NCBI GenBank assembly: GCA_002394725.1
Contig: DGUQ01000151.1
Coordinates: 1-8,214 of the forward strand
Length of the DNA: 8,214 nucleotides
Direction of reading: 5' to 3'
From: Ruminococcaceae bacterium UBA4306
GTDB lineage: Bacteria > Bacillota > Clostridia > Oscillospirales > Acutalibacteraceae
In this document: positions 1 through 6,867 of the stretch, in pieces
Layout: the number at the start of each line of letters is the position of its first letter
Numbering within the stretch: the first letter of the stretch is position 1
Made by a program: the position numbers and the translations under genes
The notes under the pieces: model-generated
What the model was told of the DNA's origin: nothing
What the model saw: only the letters and a program-made list of their open reading frames with translations
Databases searched by the model: none

Positions 1-554
1 CGTTCCGACTCAGACAGTCCGTCGGGAACGGTGGCATAGAATTCATTCGCGACCGCACGCATGGCGTTGACGCGCGTTTTGACCTCTTCGGGAGAAAAAT
101 TCGAATAGATCTGGATCGCCGTCATGCTGTCGTCGCTGTAATACCCTATCGTACCCGTCAGCCAAAAGATCTCCGGATGATCGTCGGTGATCGCTTTTGA
201 CACGGTGCGCACCTCGGCTTCACTCAGCGAGTAACCGGTGAGATCGATCCTCGGCATGGCATAACGCTCGGTTTCTTCTGTTTTATCCGGCGAGATATCA
301 TAACAGCTTTTAAGGAGCCTTTGATAGAGCTTTTTTTCTCCCTCCTTAGGGAGCGCGTCATAAGAATAAGTGGACGACACCGGCTGATACCCTTCGCTGT
401 AGGTCAGGTGATCGGGCACGATCTCTCGGTACGGCACCACGGTCTCATCCGTCCTGTGCGGCAATTCACCGATCGAAAACGCCTCGAGAAAGCCGCATGA
501 GCACAGACAGCCTGTCAATAATATCGCGATTATGATGGATAATACTCTTTTCAT
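1..554 (-). CDS. Secreted lipoprotein, N-terminal part, probably with a transglutaminase-like domain beyond the window edge
   Basis: This leftward gene is cut by the window edge after about 185 codons. The product starts with a short basic end (MKR), a hydrophobic stretch and an LLTGC lipobox, followed by further cysteines (CLCSC), so it should be exported, lipidated and anchored on the outer face of the membrane. The mature part carries a DDHPEIFWLTG segment followed by a YYSDD turn. This resembles the region preceding a transglutaminase-like cysteine protease domain in many clostridial lipoproteins, but the catalytic part is not in the window, so that assignment is inference. Three ATGs occur in a row at 560, 557 and 554. 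AGGA at 561-564 touches the first and lies six bases before the third, so 554 is preferred. The gene follows tsaD after 136 bases on the same strand. No terminator is seen between them, so co-transcription is possible. Confidence 0.8.
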   Translation of the reverse strand, partial: MKRVLSIIIAILLTGCLCSCGFLEAFSIGELPHRTDETVVPYREIVPDHLTYSEGYQPVSSTYSYDALPKEGEKKLYQRLLKSCYDISPDKTEETERYAMPRIDLTGYSLSEAEVRTVSKAITDDHPEIFWLTGTIGYYSDDSMTAIQIYSNFSPEEVKTRVNAMRAVANEFYATVPDGLSESE

Positions 555-696
555 CATCATTCCTACGTCATAATAGAAGTATGACAGCGTCATCGATACG
601 GCGTATCCTGTTTCTGTCATCATCATAGTATTTCACCGCGTCGGCGCTGATATGCACGGGAGCCTTTGCCAAAGCGGCGTTAGGCTATGTACGCCG

Positions 697-1716
697 TCAA
701 AAGCCCCTCTTGTCGATCGGCAGAGTCGCCACGGCATTGAGGTCGCTTTTGGCGATATTGCCGTCCAGATACTCATAGTAGCCTTGTGAGCCGACCATCG
801 CGCCGTTGTCACCGCATAGGTATTTTTCGGGCATATAGAGGGTGTATTTATCCTTACATAAGCGTTCGAGCTCCCGACGGAGCAGGGAATTCGCCGAGAC
901 GCCGCCGGCCGTAACGAGGGTCGTATAGCCTAAGTCCTCGGCGGCTCTGAGAAAGTTGTCCGTCAGACATCCGACCACCGCCTTGCGATAGGAAGCGCAG
1001 ACGTCGGCGACGGGGATCTCCTCCCCCTTTTGCTGTTTGTTATGGATCAGGTTGATGACGGCGGTCTTGAGCCCCGAGAAGGAAAAATCATAGGGCGCGC
1101 CGTCCACATGCGGATGCGGCATAACGAAAGCGGAATCATCGCCGTTTTCGGCGATCTTGTCGAGCTCCACGCCGCCGGGATACGGGATGCCCATTGCGCG
1201 AGCCGCCTTATCAAACGCCTCGCCTGCCGCATCATCACGGGTTTTGCCGATCACACGCATATCGGTGTAGCTGAGCACCTCGACGATATGGCTGTGACCG
1301 CCCGATACGACCAAGCATAAAAACGGCGGTTTTAATTCTTTATGTGAAATATAATTTGCCGCGATATGAGAGCGCAGGTGATGCGTCGGGATCAGCGGCT
1401 TGCCTGTCGCCAAGGACAGACCCTTCGCGAAATTCACGCCCACCAGCAGCGCGCCGATCAATCCGGGCGCATAGGTGACGGCGATCGCATCAATGTTATC
1501 GAGCGTACAATCCGCCGCTTTGATGGCTTCATCCACCACGCCGACGATCGCCTCCGCGTGCCGTCTGGAAGCGATCTCTGGCACAACGCCTCCGTAGAGC
1601 TTGTGCTCCTCCACCTGAGAGGCGACGATATTCGAGAGGACGGTTCTGCCGTCCTCCACCACAGCCGCGGCGGTCTCGTCACAGCTGCTTTCTATTGCTA
1701 AGATTTTCATAACCAT
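697..1716 (-). CDS. tsaD: tRNA N6-adenosine threonylcarbamoyltransferase TsaD
   Basis: TsaD transfers the threonylcarbamoyl group from threonylcarbamoyl-AMP to A37 of tRNAs that read ANN codons, acting in the cytoplasm with TsaB and TsaE. The 339-residue length is typical. Visible hallmarks are the N-terminal KILAIESSCDETAAAVV segment, GGVVPEIASRRH near residues 42-53, and the metal-binding HHLRSH with His113 and His117. VVSGGHSHI follows at about 136-144, then DDAAGEAFDKAAR at about 161-173, TAGGVSAN, and CGDNGAMV with the third metal ligand Asp303. These belong to the ASKHA-fold Kae1/TsaD family. The start is uncertain by two codons. GAAAGG at 1721-1726 is four bases before the ATG at 1716 and ten before the ATG at 1710, and the family norm (MKILAIESS) favours 1710. 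The gene lies 102 bases after rimI. The usual partners tsaB, tsaE and tsaC are not in the window. Confidence 0.97.
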   Translation of the reverse strand: MVMKILAIESSCDETAAAVVEDGRTVLSNIVASQVEEHKLYGGVVPEIASRRHAEAIVGVVDEAIKAADCTLDNIDAIAVTYAPGLIGALLVGVNFAKGLSLATGKPLIPTHHLRSHIAANYISHKELKPPFLCLVVSGGHSHIVEVLSYTDMRVIGKTRDDAAGEAFDKAARAMGIPYPGGVELDKIAENGDDSAFVMPHPHVDGAPYDFSFSGLKTAVINLIHNKQQKGEEIPVADVCASYRKAVVGCLTDNFLRAAEDLGYTTLVTAGGVSANSLLRRELERLCKDKYTLYMPEKYLCGDNGAMVGSQGYYEYLDGNIAKSDLNAVATLPIDKRGF

Positions 1717-1734
1717 TCAACCTTTCGGGATTCA

Positions 1735-1791
1735 GAAAAGCCTTCCCCTCGGGGGGGAAGGTGGGCTTTTCGGCTTCTGTAAGCCGAAAAG
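1735..1791. repeat. Two adjacent, mutually exclusive hairpins between rimI and tsaD
   Basis: The first hairpin pairs CCTTCCCC (1741-1748) with GGGGAAGG (1754-1761) around a five-base loop. The second pairs CTTTTCGGCTT (1766-1776) with AAGCCGAAAAG (1781-1791) around CTGT, an uninterrupted 11-bp stem. GAAAAG at 1735-1740 can also pair with CTTTTC at 1766-1771, which extends the first hairpin at the expense of the second. On the minus strand this lies in the message just upstream of tsaD. There is no T-run beside either stem, so it is not a standard terminator. The motif, followed by GGATGAGGGG, looks like a short dispersed palindromic repeat of clostridial genomes; that comparison is from memory. 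Confidence 0.7.
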
Positions 1792-1818
1792 GTCGGATGA
1801 GGGGACAACCTCTCCGTT

Positions 1819-2277
1819 TCATCGAGGATTCGGCGTATTACATACGCTAATTGACAAATTCATGATCACCGCATCTTCTTTGGGCTTTTGATAATAGCCC
1901 TTGCGAACGCCGATCCGCTCAAAGCCGAAACTTTCATACAGCCGGACGGCAGGCACGTTACTCTCGCGCACCTCTAAGAAAACCGTATGCAGCCCCTCCG
2001 CGCTGTTGACTGCGGATGTGATCAGCGCTTTTGCGATACCCCTCCTGCGATAATCGGGATGCACGGCGACATCAACGATACTGCCCTCGTCCAACACCTG
2101 CTCAAAGGCAAGGAAGCCGATGACCGTATCACCCTCCACCGCCACCGTACAGTGCGAATCCGCCTTATCGAGCTGAGAGCGCAATGATTCCATCGTCCAC
2201 GCGCTCTCACCAAAACAGGTATCAAGAAGCGCCTTTACCTGCTTTATATGAGCAGGCAGCATAGCTGTGATCATCAT
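1819..2277 (-). CDS. rimI: Ribosomal-protein alanine N-acetyltransferase RimI (GNAT family)
   Basis: RimI acetylates the N-terminal alanine of ribosomal protein S18 using acetyl-CoA. The 152-residue protein is one GNAT domain. The acetyl-CoA pyrophosphate-binding motif is RRRGIA at residues 77-82, preceded by VDVAVHPDY. The later LEVRESNVPAVRLYESFGF segment carries Glu102 and Tyr114, which line up with the catalytic glutamate and tyrosine of E. coli RimI. A GYYQ...DAVIM ending is also typical. The product extends a dozen residues past the usual end (SVCNTPNPR). The ATG at 2277 overlaps the stop of the phosphatase gene by four bases (ATGA) and no good ribosome-binding site is seen, so translation is probably coupled. 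A second ATG follows directly at 2274. Placement before tsaD matches the common rimI-tsaD neighbourhood. The substrate could differ, since RimI-like GNAT enzymes vary. Confidence 0.93.
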   Translation of the reverse strand: MMITAMLPAHIKQVKALLDTCFGESAWTMESLRSQLDKADSHCTVAVEGDTVIGFLAFEQVLDEGSIVDVAVHPDYRRRGIAKALITSAVNSAEGLHTVFLEVRESNVPAVRLYESFGFERIGVRKGYYQKPKEDAVIMNLSISVCNTPNPR

Positions 2278-2729
2278 AAGGTGGTTATCAATACCTTGAC
2301 CGCGCCGACGATATCATCGCGGCACTGACGGTAGGCATTCAGATCGCCGCCGTAGGGATCGACGATGTCCATCCTCAGATCATAGATATCATCCACATTC
2401 GGCGCACGATGCAGCACGCGTACCATGTTGGAAGGAATGCCGATGGAGCGCAGGATATCAGCGTGCTCCTCACCGAGAGCGACAAAGAGCGAATACTCAT
2501 TCAAATCGATCTCGGGCAAAAAGCGTGTGCGGTGCATATTCAAATCGAGCCCGATCTCCGCGACCGCTTGGATCGCGTTTTGGGACGCGGGACGCTCCGC
2601 CACAGCGGCTACGCCGGCGCTTTCGGCACGCCAGTCAAGTCCTTTTTGTTCTGCAAGAGAATTAAAAATCACCTCTGCCATCGGACTGCGGCAGGTGTTG
2701 CCGGTACATACAAATAATAGCTTTTTCAT
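2274..2729 (-). CDS. Low-molecular-weight protein phosphatase, YwlE-like (probable protein-arginine phosphatase)
   Basis: The 151-residue product is a low-molecular-weight phosphatase. The P-loop is CTGNTCRS with nucleophile Cys8 and Arg14 (CX5R). The general acid loop is DPYGG with Asp124, and AESAG lies at about residues 35-39. Thr12 in the P-loop matches the threonine that in Bacillus YwlE favours phosphoarginine over phosphotyrosine, so a protein-arginine phosphatase role is more likely than a tyrosine phosphatase; this rests on family knowledge and has not been tested here. The target kinase would be McsB, which is not in the window. GGTGA lies about six bases before the ATG at 2729. It follows polA after 107 bases and overlaps rimI. 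In Bacillus, ywlE sits next to the tsaC homologue ywlC, so a phosphatase near t6A genes has precedent. Confidence 0.92.
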   Translation of the reverse strand: MKKLLFVCTGNTCRSPMAEVIFNSLAEQKGLDWRAESAGVAAVAERPASQNAIQAVAEIGLDLNMHRTRFLPEIDLNEYSLFVALGEEHADILRSIGIPSNMVRVLHRAPNVDDIYDLRMDIVDPYGGDLNAYRQCRDDIVGAVKVLITTL

Positions 2730-2755
2730 TTTATCACCACATTAACAAATCAGGT

Positions 2756-2782
2756 GTGGGCAGGATACGCGTATCCGCCCAC
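2756..2782. repeat. Palindrome between polA and the phosphatase gene
   Basis: GTGGGC (2756-2761) pairs with GCCCAC (2777-2782), enclosing the perfect 14-base palindrome GGATACGCGTATCC (2763-2776). A single A at 2762 bulges out. On the minus strand the message reads AGGGTGGGCGG at the left arm, close to the TGTAGGG-type hairpin units elsewhere in the window but with a diverged end. No T-run follows on the minus strand, so it is not read as the polA terminator. The flanking bases 2785-2825 are AT-rich with TTTTAATTTT and TTTTCAGT-like repeats. Confidence 0.65.
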
Positions 2783-2836
2783 CCTTCATTCTTCAATTTT
2801 AATTTTCAGTTTTCAGTATTCATTTAGCGAAAGCGC

Positions 2837-5425
2837 CTAGCCTTTTGCTTCGTACCACGTCTCGCCCATCGAGGCTTCGGCAGTGAGGGGCACGGTCAGC
2901 TTGACCGCGTTCTCCATCTCCTCCTGCAGGAGCATAGCGACCTGCATGCTCTCGTACGCGGGCGCTTCCACGATCAGTTCATCGTGCACCTGCAAGATCA
3001 GGCGCGCCGCTAATCCCTCTCGCCTGAGCCGTTCATCTACCCGAACCATCGCGATCTTGATGATATCGGCGGCGGTGCCTTGGATAGGCGCGTTACGCGC
3101 GACGCGTTCGCCGAACGATCGGGTGTTGAAGTTGGATGCCGCAAGCTCCGGCAGATAACGCCGTCTGCCCTCGAGGGTCGACACATAGCCGTCCGCCTTT
3201 GCCTGCTCGATGGTCTTCTTCATATAGCTGTCGATCGCCGAGAACCGCGCCAGATAATTGTCGATATATTTCTGCGCCTCGCGTACGGTAACACCGATAT
3301 CCTTTGACAATGAGAACGCGCCGATCCCGTAGACGATACCGAAGTTGACCGCCTTTGCACGCGAACGCATCAGCGGCGTGACCTGATCGATCGGCACACC
3401 GAACACCTCGGAAGCGGTGACGGTGTGGATGTCGATATTATCGGTAAACGCCTTGCGCATGGTGGCGTCGCCTGCCATGTGCGCGAGCACTCGCAGCTCG
3501 ATCTGCGAGTAATCCGCGTCAACCAGCACACAGCCGTCCTTTGCCTTAAAGAAGCGACGGAATTCCCGACCGCGTTCGGTACGCACGGGGATATTTTGCA
3601 GATTGGGCTCGGTGGAGCTGATACGCCCCGTCCTTGTCTCGGTCTGGTTGAAGGAGGAATGAATCCGTCCGTCGTCGGCGACCTTGTCAATCAGCGAATC
3701 ACAGTAGGTCGATTTGAGCTTGGCGACTGTGCGGTATTCCAATATTTTCGCGATCACAGGGTGCAGGGGCAAGAGGCTCTCGAGCACCTCGGCGTTCGTC
3801 GAATAGCCGCTTTTGGTCTTTTTACGAGGCGGCAGATTCAGATCCTCAAACAGCGCCTTGGCGAGCTGCTTGGGTGAGTTGATATTGAACTCGCAGCCGA
3901 CGTCCTCGTAGATGGATTGTTGCAGTTCATCCACCTCAACGCTGAGCTGTTCCCCGTAGCGGCGAATCGCCTCAACGTCTACCATAAAGCCGAGGTTCTC
4001 CATCCGCGCCAGCACGCGCGCAAGCGGTATCTCGATCTCATAGAGCAGATGGTCGTTGGCGATCTCGTGGATATCGTCGGCAAGACGCTTGCACAGCGCA
4101 GGGAGCGCGTGGATAAAGCCTAAGCCCTCTTCCCCATCCTCTGCCGTCGCGACAGGAATACCGTACTCGGCGCAGAGGCGTTCGGGCTCGTAGCTCGACG
4201 ACGAGGGGCTGAGCAGATAGGCGGCAAGCGAGGTATCAAAGGCGATATCCACCTCAATCCCCTCGCGGTCACAGTAAGCAAAGATCGGCTTGCTGTTGTC
4301 CGTATAGAGCTTTTTGCCGCTGTTCAGGATTCTTTTTATTTCTTCTGTAGAATTAATTTTGTATAATAATTCTTCTGTAGAAATATAAGCGAGCGTTGGC
4401 TGTGCATACCGTACGCTTTCGCCGTGAGCACCCTTATTTTCTTCAAAAGAAATATAAATATAGAGTTCTTTATTCTCTGAAAGAATTTTATCGATCGTAC
4501 CGCTGTCGGCTTCCGTCACCTTGAACGTCCGCTGTTCGTCCTGCTCGACGACCTTGTCCTCCGACAGCTCCAGATCATACTTTTTGATCAGCGAGAACAG
4601 CTCGAGCCGTGCCATCATCCGTGCGGCGGCGGCTTTATCGCCCTCGCCGACCAGATAGTGATCGAGCTCGGTATCGATCGGAGCGGTCAGGCAGATCTCG
4701 CCCAGCATACGGCTCATAAAGCAGTTATCCTTCGACTTCTCGAGCTTTGCCCTCATGCCGGGCTTGATATCGAGCTCGTCGAGGTGCTCATAGATATAGT
4801 CGATGTCGCCGTACTTTTGGATCAGCTCGGTCGCGCCCTTCGGCCCGATCCCGGCAACGCCGGGGATATTATCGGAGCTGTCCCCTTGGATCGCCTTGAT
4901 CTCGATCAGCTTCTTCGGCTCCACGCCGTATTCCTCTTTGACGACGTCGGGCGTATAGAGCATGGTGCCGTTGAGGTTCTTTGATAAGCGCACAGAAACG
5001 CTGTCATTCACGAGCTGCAAGCTGTCGCGGTCACCCGTCGCGATCACACAGGTGTTGCCGGTGTCGGCACACGTTTTGGAGAGCGTGCCGAGGATGTCAT
5101 CCGCCTCATACCCCTCGCAGGTGACGAGCTGATAGCCCAGATCGGTCAAAAGCTCCTTGAGCGGCGCCATCTGCATGTGCAGCTCCTCGGGCATGCCCTT
5201 GCGGTTCGCTTTATACAGGTCATACGCCTTGTGGCGGAAGGTCTTGGCTTTGAGGTCAAAGGCGATCGCCACCGCGTCCGGCTTGACGTCCGATTTCATA
5301 CGCTCGAACATGGTCAAAAAGCCGTAGATCGCGTTGGTGAACTGACCGTCCTTTGTGGTCAGCGGCTTGATGCCGTAGAACGCGCGGTTCAATATACTGT
5401 TTCCATCTACTACTAATAGTTTCAT
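2837..5425 (-). CDS. polA: DNA polymerase I with 5'-3' exonuclease and a degenerate proofreading domain
   Basis: PolA fills gaps and removes RNA primers during replication and repair. The 862 residues are full length. Residues 1-290 form the 5' nuclease: acidic residues Asp7, Asp57, Glu107/Asp109/Asp110 (GYEADD), Asp132/Asp134 (GDRD) and Asp182/Asp185, plus the helix-hairpin-helix GIGPKG near 192. Residues 300-460 hold the 3'-5' exonuclease fold, but the DxE motif is replaced by LYIYISFEEN (321-330) and the YxxxD motif is missing, so proofreading should be absent, as in Bacillus PolA. The polymerase part has RTGRISSTEPNLQNIP (598-613), motif A VDADYSQIELR (635-645), motif B with Arg687, Lys691, Phe695 and Tyr699, and motif C HDE (814-816). 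GGTG at 5431-5434 precedes the ATG. The gene is 228 bases downstream of alr, separated by a dense set of hairpins, and is followed by the phosphatase gene on the same strand. Confidence 0.98.
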   Translation of the reverse strand: MKLLVVDGNSILNRAFYGIKPLTTKDGQFTNAIYGFLTMFERMKSDVKPDAVAIAFDLKAKTFRHKAYDLYKANRKGMPEELHMQMAPLKELLTDLGYQLVTCEGYEADDILGTLSKTCADTGNTCVIATGDRDSLQLVNDSVSVRLSKNLNGTMLYTPDVVKEEYGVEPKKLIEIKAIQGDSSDNIPGVAGIGPKGATELIQKYGDIDYIYEHLDELDIKPGMRAKLEKSKDNCFMSRMLGEICLTAPIDTELDHYLVGEGDKAAAARMMARLELFSLIKKYDLELSEDKVVEQDEQRTFKVTEADSGTIDKILSENKELYIYISFEENKGAHGESVRYAQPTLAYISTEELLYKINSTEEIKRILNSGKKLYTDNSKPIFAYCDREGIEVDIAFDTSLAAYLLSPSSSSYEPERLCAEYGIPVATAEDGEEGLGFIHALPALCKRLADDIHEIANDHLLYEIEIPLARVLARMENLGFMVDVEAIRRYGEQLSVEVDELQQSIYEDVGCEFNINSPKQLAKALFEDLNLPPRKKTKSGYSTNAEVLESLLPLHPVIAKILEYRTVAKLKSTYCDSLIDKVADDGRIHSSFNQTETRTGRISSTEPNLQNIPVRTERGREFRRFFKAKDGCVLVDADYSQIELRVLAHMAGDATMRKAFTDNIDIHTVTASEVFGVPIDQVTPLMRSRAKAVNFGIVYGIGAFSLSKDIGVTVREAQKYIDNYLARFSAIDSYMKKTIEQAKADGYVSTLEGRRRYLPELAASNFNTRSFGERVARNAPIQGTAADIIKIAMVRVDERLRREGLAARLILQVHDELIVEAPAYESMQVAMLLQEEMENAVKLTVPLTAEASMGETWYEAKG

Positions 5426-5440
5426 ATATTCACCATCATT

Positions 5441-5467
5441 TTGTAGGGTGGGGGTTTACTCCCACCG
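5441..5467 (+). repeat. Hairpin repeat unit with TGTAGGG end, upstream of polA
   Basis: The unit begins TTGTAGGG, pairs GGTGGG (5447-5452) with CCCACC (5461-5466) around GGTTTACT, and ends in G at 5467. It has the same layout as the units at 7062-7090 and, on the other strand, 7013-7043 and 8044-8072, with different arm bases. Here it lies just upstream of the polA ribosome-binding region and, if transcribed from alr, would form a stem in the polA leader. Confidence 0.7.
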
Positions 5468-5479
5468 AAACGCTTTAAT

Positions 5480-5539
5480 TATTATTTTCTATGAAATGAA
5501 ATAATATCCTTTGCTTCGCAAATGTCACCGATGGTGACA
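5480..5539. repeat. Three consecutive short hairpins upstream of polA
   Basis: TATTATTT (5480-5487) pairs with AAATAATA (5499-5506). TTTGC (5510-5514) pairs with GCAAA (5518-5522) around TTC. TGTCACC (5523-5529) pairs with GGTGACA (5533-5539) around GAT. The stems follow each other almost without spacers between the two flanking TGTAGGG-type units. No promoter or T-run could be assigned with confidence here. Confidence 0.6.
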
Positions 5540-5659
5540 CGGGAGGAGCACAGTGGCGCTTAGCCAAGAGCGGATAGATCCGCTCTTGGAGCGCTGTTGC
5601 ATGGGAGTTGTATGCCAAATCATAGATTTGGACAACTCCTCAAAGCCGCTCCCCTACAA
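5540..5659 (-). repeat. Expanded TGTAGGG-type hairpin unit overlapping the alr stop codon
   Basis: Read on the minus strand the unit starts TTGTAGGGGAGCGG and ends TGCTCCTCCCG, the same ends as the compact unit at 8044-8072. The loop is replaced by two large hairpins. One pairs CCAAGAGCGGAT (5564-5575) with ATCCGCTCTTGG (5578-5589), extended by GCGCT/AGCGC outside. The other pairs GGAGTTGT plus CCAAATC (5604-5621) with GATTTGG plus ACAACTCC (5625-5639), leaving ATG as a bulge. The TAG that ends alr (5654-5656) is part of the TGTAGGG end. TTGTAGGG at 5441-5448 and CCCTACAA at 5652-5659 frame the whole 219-bp stretch as inverted ends. Confidence 0.75.
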
Positions 5660-6862
5660 TTTATATACCACATTCTCTGTGATCCAGTTGGTTCGGTACA
5701 GTCTTGGGACGCGCTTTGATACAGCGCAGAGCACCTCATAGCTGATGGTATCGCCCCACTTGGCGACGTCCTCGGCGGTCGGCTCACCGTCCTTGCCGTT
5801 GCCGAACACAACGACCACATTGCCGACCTTCGCCTCGGGGAAGTCGGTCACGTCCAGCATGGTCTGATCCATGCAGATACGTCCGATGATCGGGCAGTTC
5901 TTACCGAATTTCTTCGTCTCGTCCCACACGAACATATACCCCTTTTCGGCATACGCGCGTATGTAGCCGTCGGCATATCCGACCGGTACGGTAGCGATCC
6001 GCATATCGTGCTCGGCGGTGAAGGTGCGGCCGTAGCTGACGGTCGTACCGGCTTTGATCGTCTTGACATGTGAGATCAAGGTCTTGAGCCGCATGGCAGG
6101 CTTGAGATCAAGCTGATGGCGCATACTGCTCGAAGGCGCGTAGCCGTACAGTACGATACCTGCCCTGACCATATCGAGGCGCATGGACGGATAATCCATG
6201 ATCGCGCCGGAGTTGGAGCAGTGGCGGATCGCAAAGCGGATCCCCTGCCTCTCCAGCTCGTCCACCGTGTGGGTAAAATTCTCATACTGCTTGGTCGTAT
6301 ACGCCTCGCCCTGATCACCGTCATCCGCGACCGCAAAATGCGTGAACACGCCCTCGGGGATGATATGCGGCAGGCTGCACGCTTCTTTTATTTCTTTTAT
6401 AGAATCATTATCTCTCGGGAATTCCTGACACATAAATCCGATGCGGCTCATGCCGGTGTCGAGCTTGATGTGCGTTTTGACTTCCACGCTGAACTCCTCG
6501 CACCAATGCGACAGCTCCTTTGCGTAGTCGAGGCTGTACACTGCCTGCGAGATATTCTGTCGGCTCAGATCACGACAGCGGTTCGCCGGCGTATAGCCGA
6601 GGATGAGGATCGGCTCGGTGATCTCCGCTCTGCGCAGCTCCAACGCCTCATCCAGATTGGATACCGCGAGGAAATCGACCCCCAACTCATGGTAGAGCTT
6701 ACAGATCTCCACAGCGCCGTGACCGTAGCCGTCCGCCTTGACGACGCAGCAGAGCTTGACGCCCTCGCCGATCGCGGCGCGAATCGCTTCGTAGTTTTCA
6801 CGAATGGAATTCATATTGATCTCCGCCCACAGTCGGCGTGTAAATATCAGATTGTCTTCCAA
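5654..6862 (-). CDS. alr: Alanine racemase (PLP-dependent)
   Basis: Alr interconverts L- and D-alanine in the cytoplasm and supplies D-alanine for peptidoglycan. The following numbering counts from the GTG at 6871. The fold-type III barrel carries the PLP lysine Lys45 in VVKADGYGHG, then IKLDTGMSRIGF with Arg143, RHCSNSGA near 216-223, and RLDMVRAGIVLYG near 231-243. The second catalytic base is Tyr280 in VSYGRTFTA, and PVGYADGY and GRICMDQTMLDVT follow. About 400 residues is slightly long, with an unusual tail (NWITENVVYKL) after the usual end near VPRLY. The in-frame GTG at 6871 overlaps the Shine-Dalgarno bases, whereas the TTG at 6862 lies eight bases after GGAG, so TTG is preferred. The stop codon lies inside a repeat unit. 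The gene is first in the leftward run and has its own promoter; it could feed transcription into polA. Confidence 0.97.
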   Translation of the reverse strand: MEDNLIFTRRLWAEINMNSIRENYEAIRAAIGEGVKLCCVVKADGYGHGAVEICKLYHELGVDFLAVSNLDEALELRRAEITEPILILGYTPANRCRDLSRQNISQAVYSLDYAKELSHWCEEFSVEVKTHIKLDTGMSRIGFMCQEFPRDNDSIKEIKEACSLPHIIPEGVFTHFAVADDGDQGEAYTTKQYENFTHTVDELERQGIRFAIRHCSNSGAIMDYPSMRLDMVRAGIVLYGYAPSSSMRHQLDLKPAMRLKTLISHVKTIKAGTTVSYGRTFTAEHDMRIATVPVGYADGYIRAYAEKGYMFVWDETKKFGKNCPIIGRICMDQTMLDVTDFPEAKVGNVVVVFGNGKDGEPTAEDVAKWGDTISYEVLCAVSKRVPRLYRTNWITENVVYKL

Positions 6863-6867
6863 AAATG

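Noticed and set aside
2756..2782. Terminator for polA
   Set aside because: The palindrome is strong but no T-run follows it on the transcribed strand; it fits the repeat family better.
5426..5653. T-box or other known riboswitch before polA
   Set aside because: No T-box conserved core, no specifier loop and no recognisable riboswitch motif; the stems are separate simple palindromes.
5553..5741. Rightward open frame of 62 codons beginning with GTG
   Set aside because: The first half is translated repeat hairpins and the second half is antisense to the end of alr.
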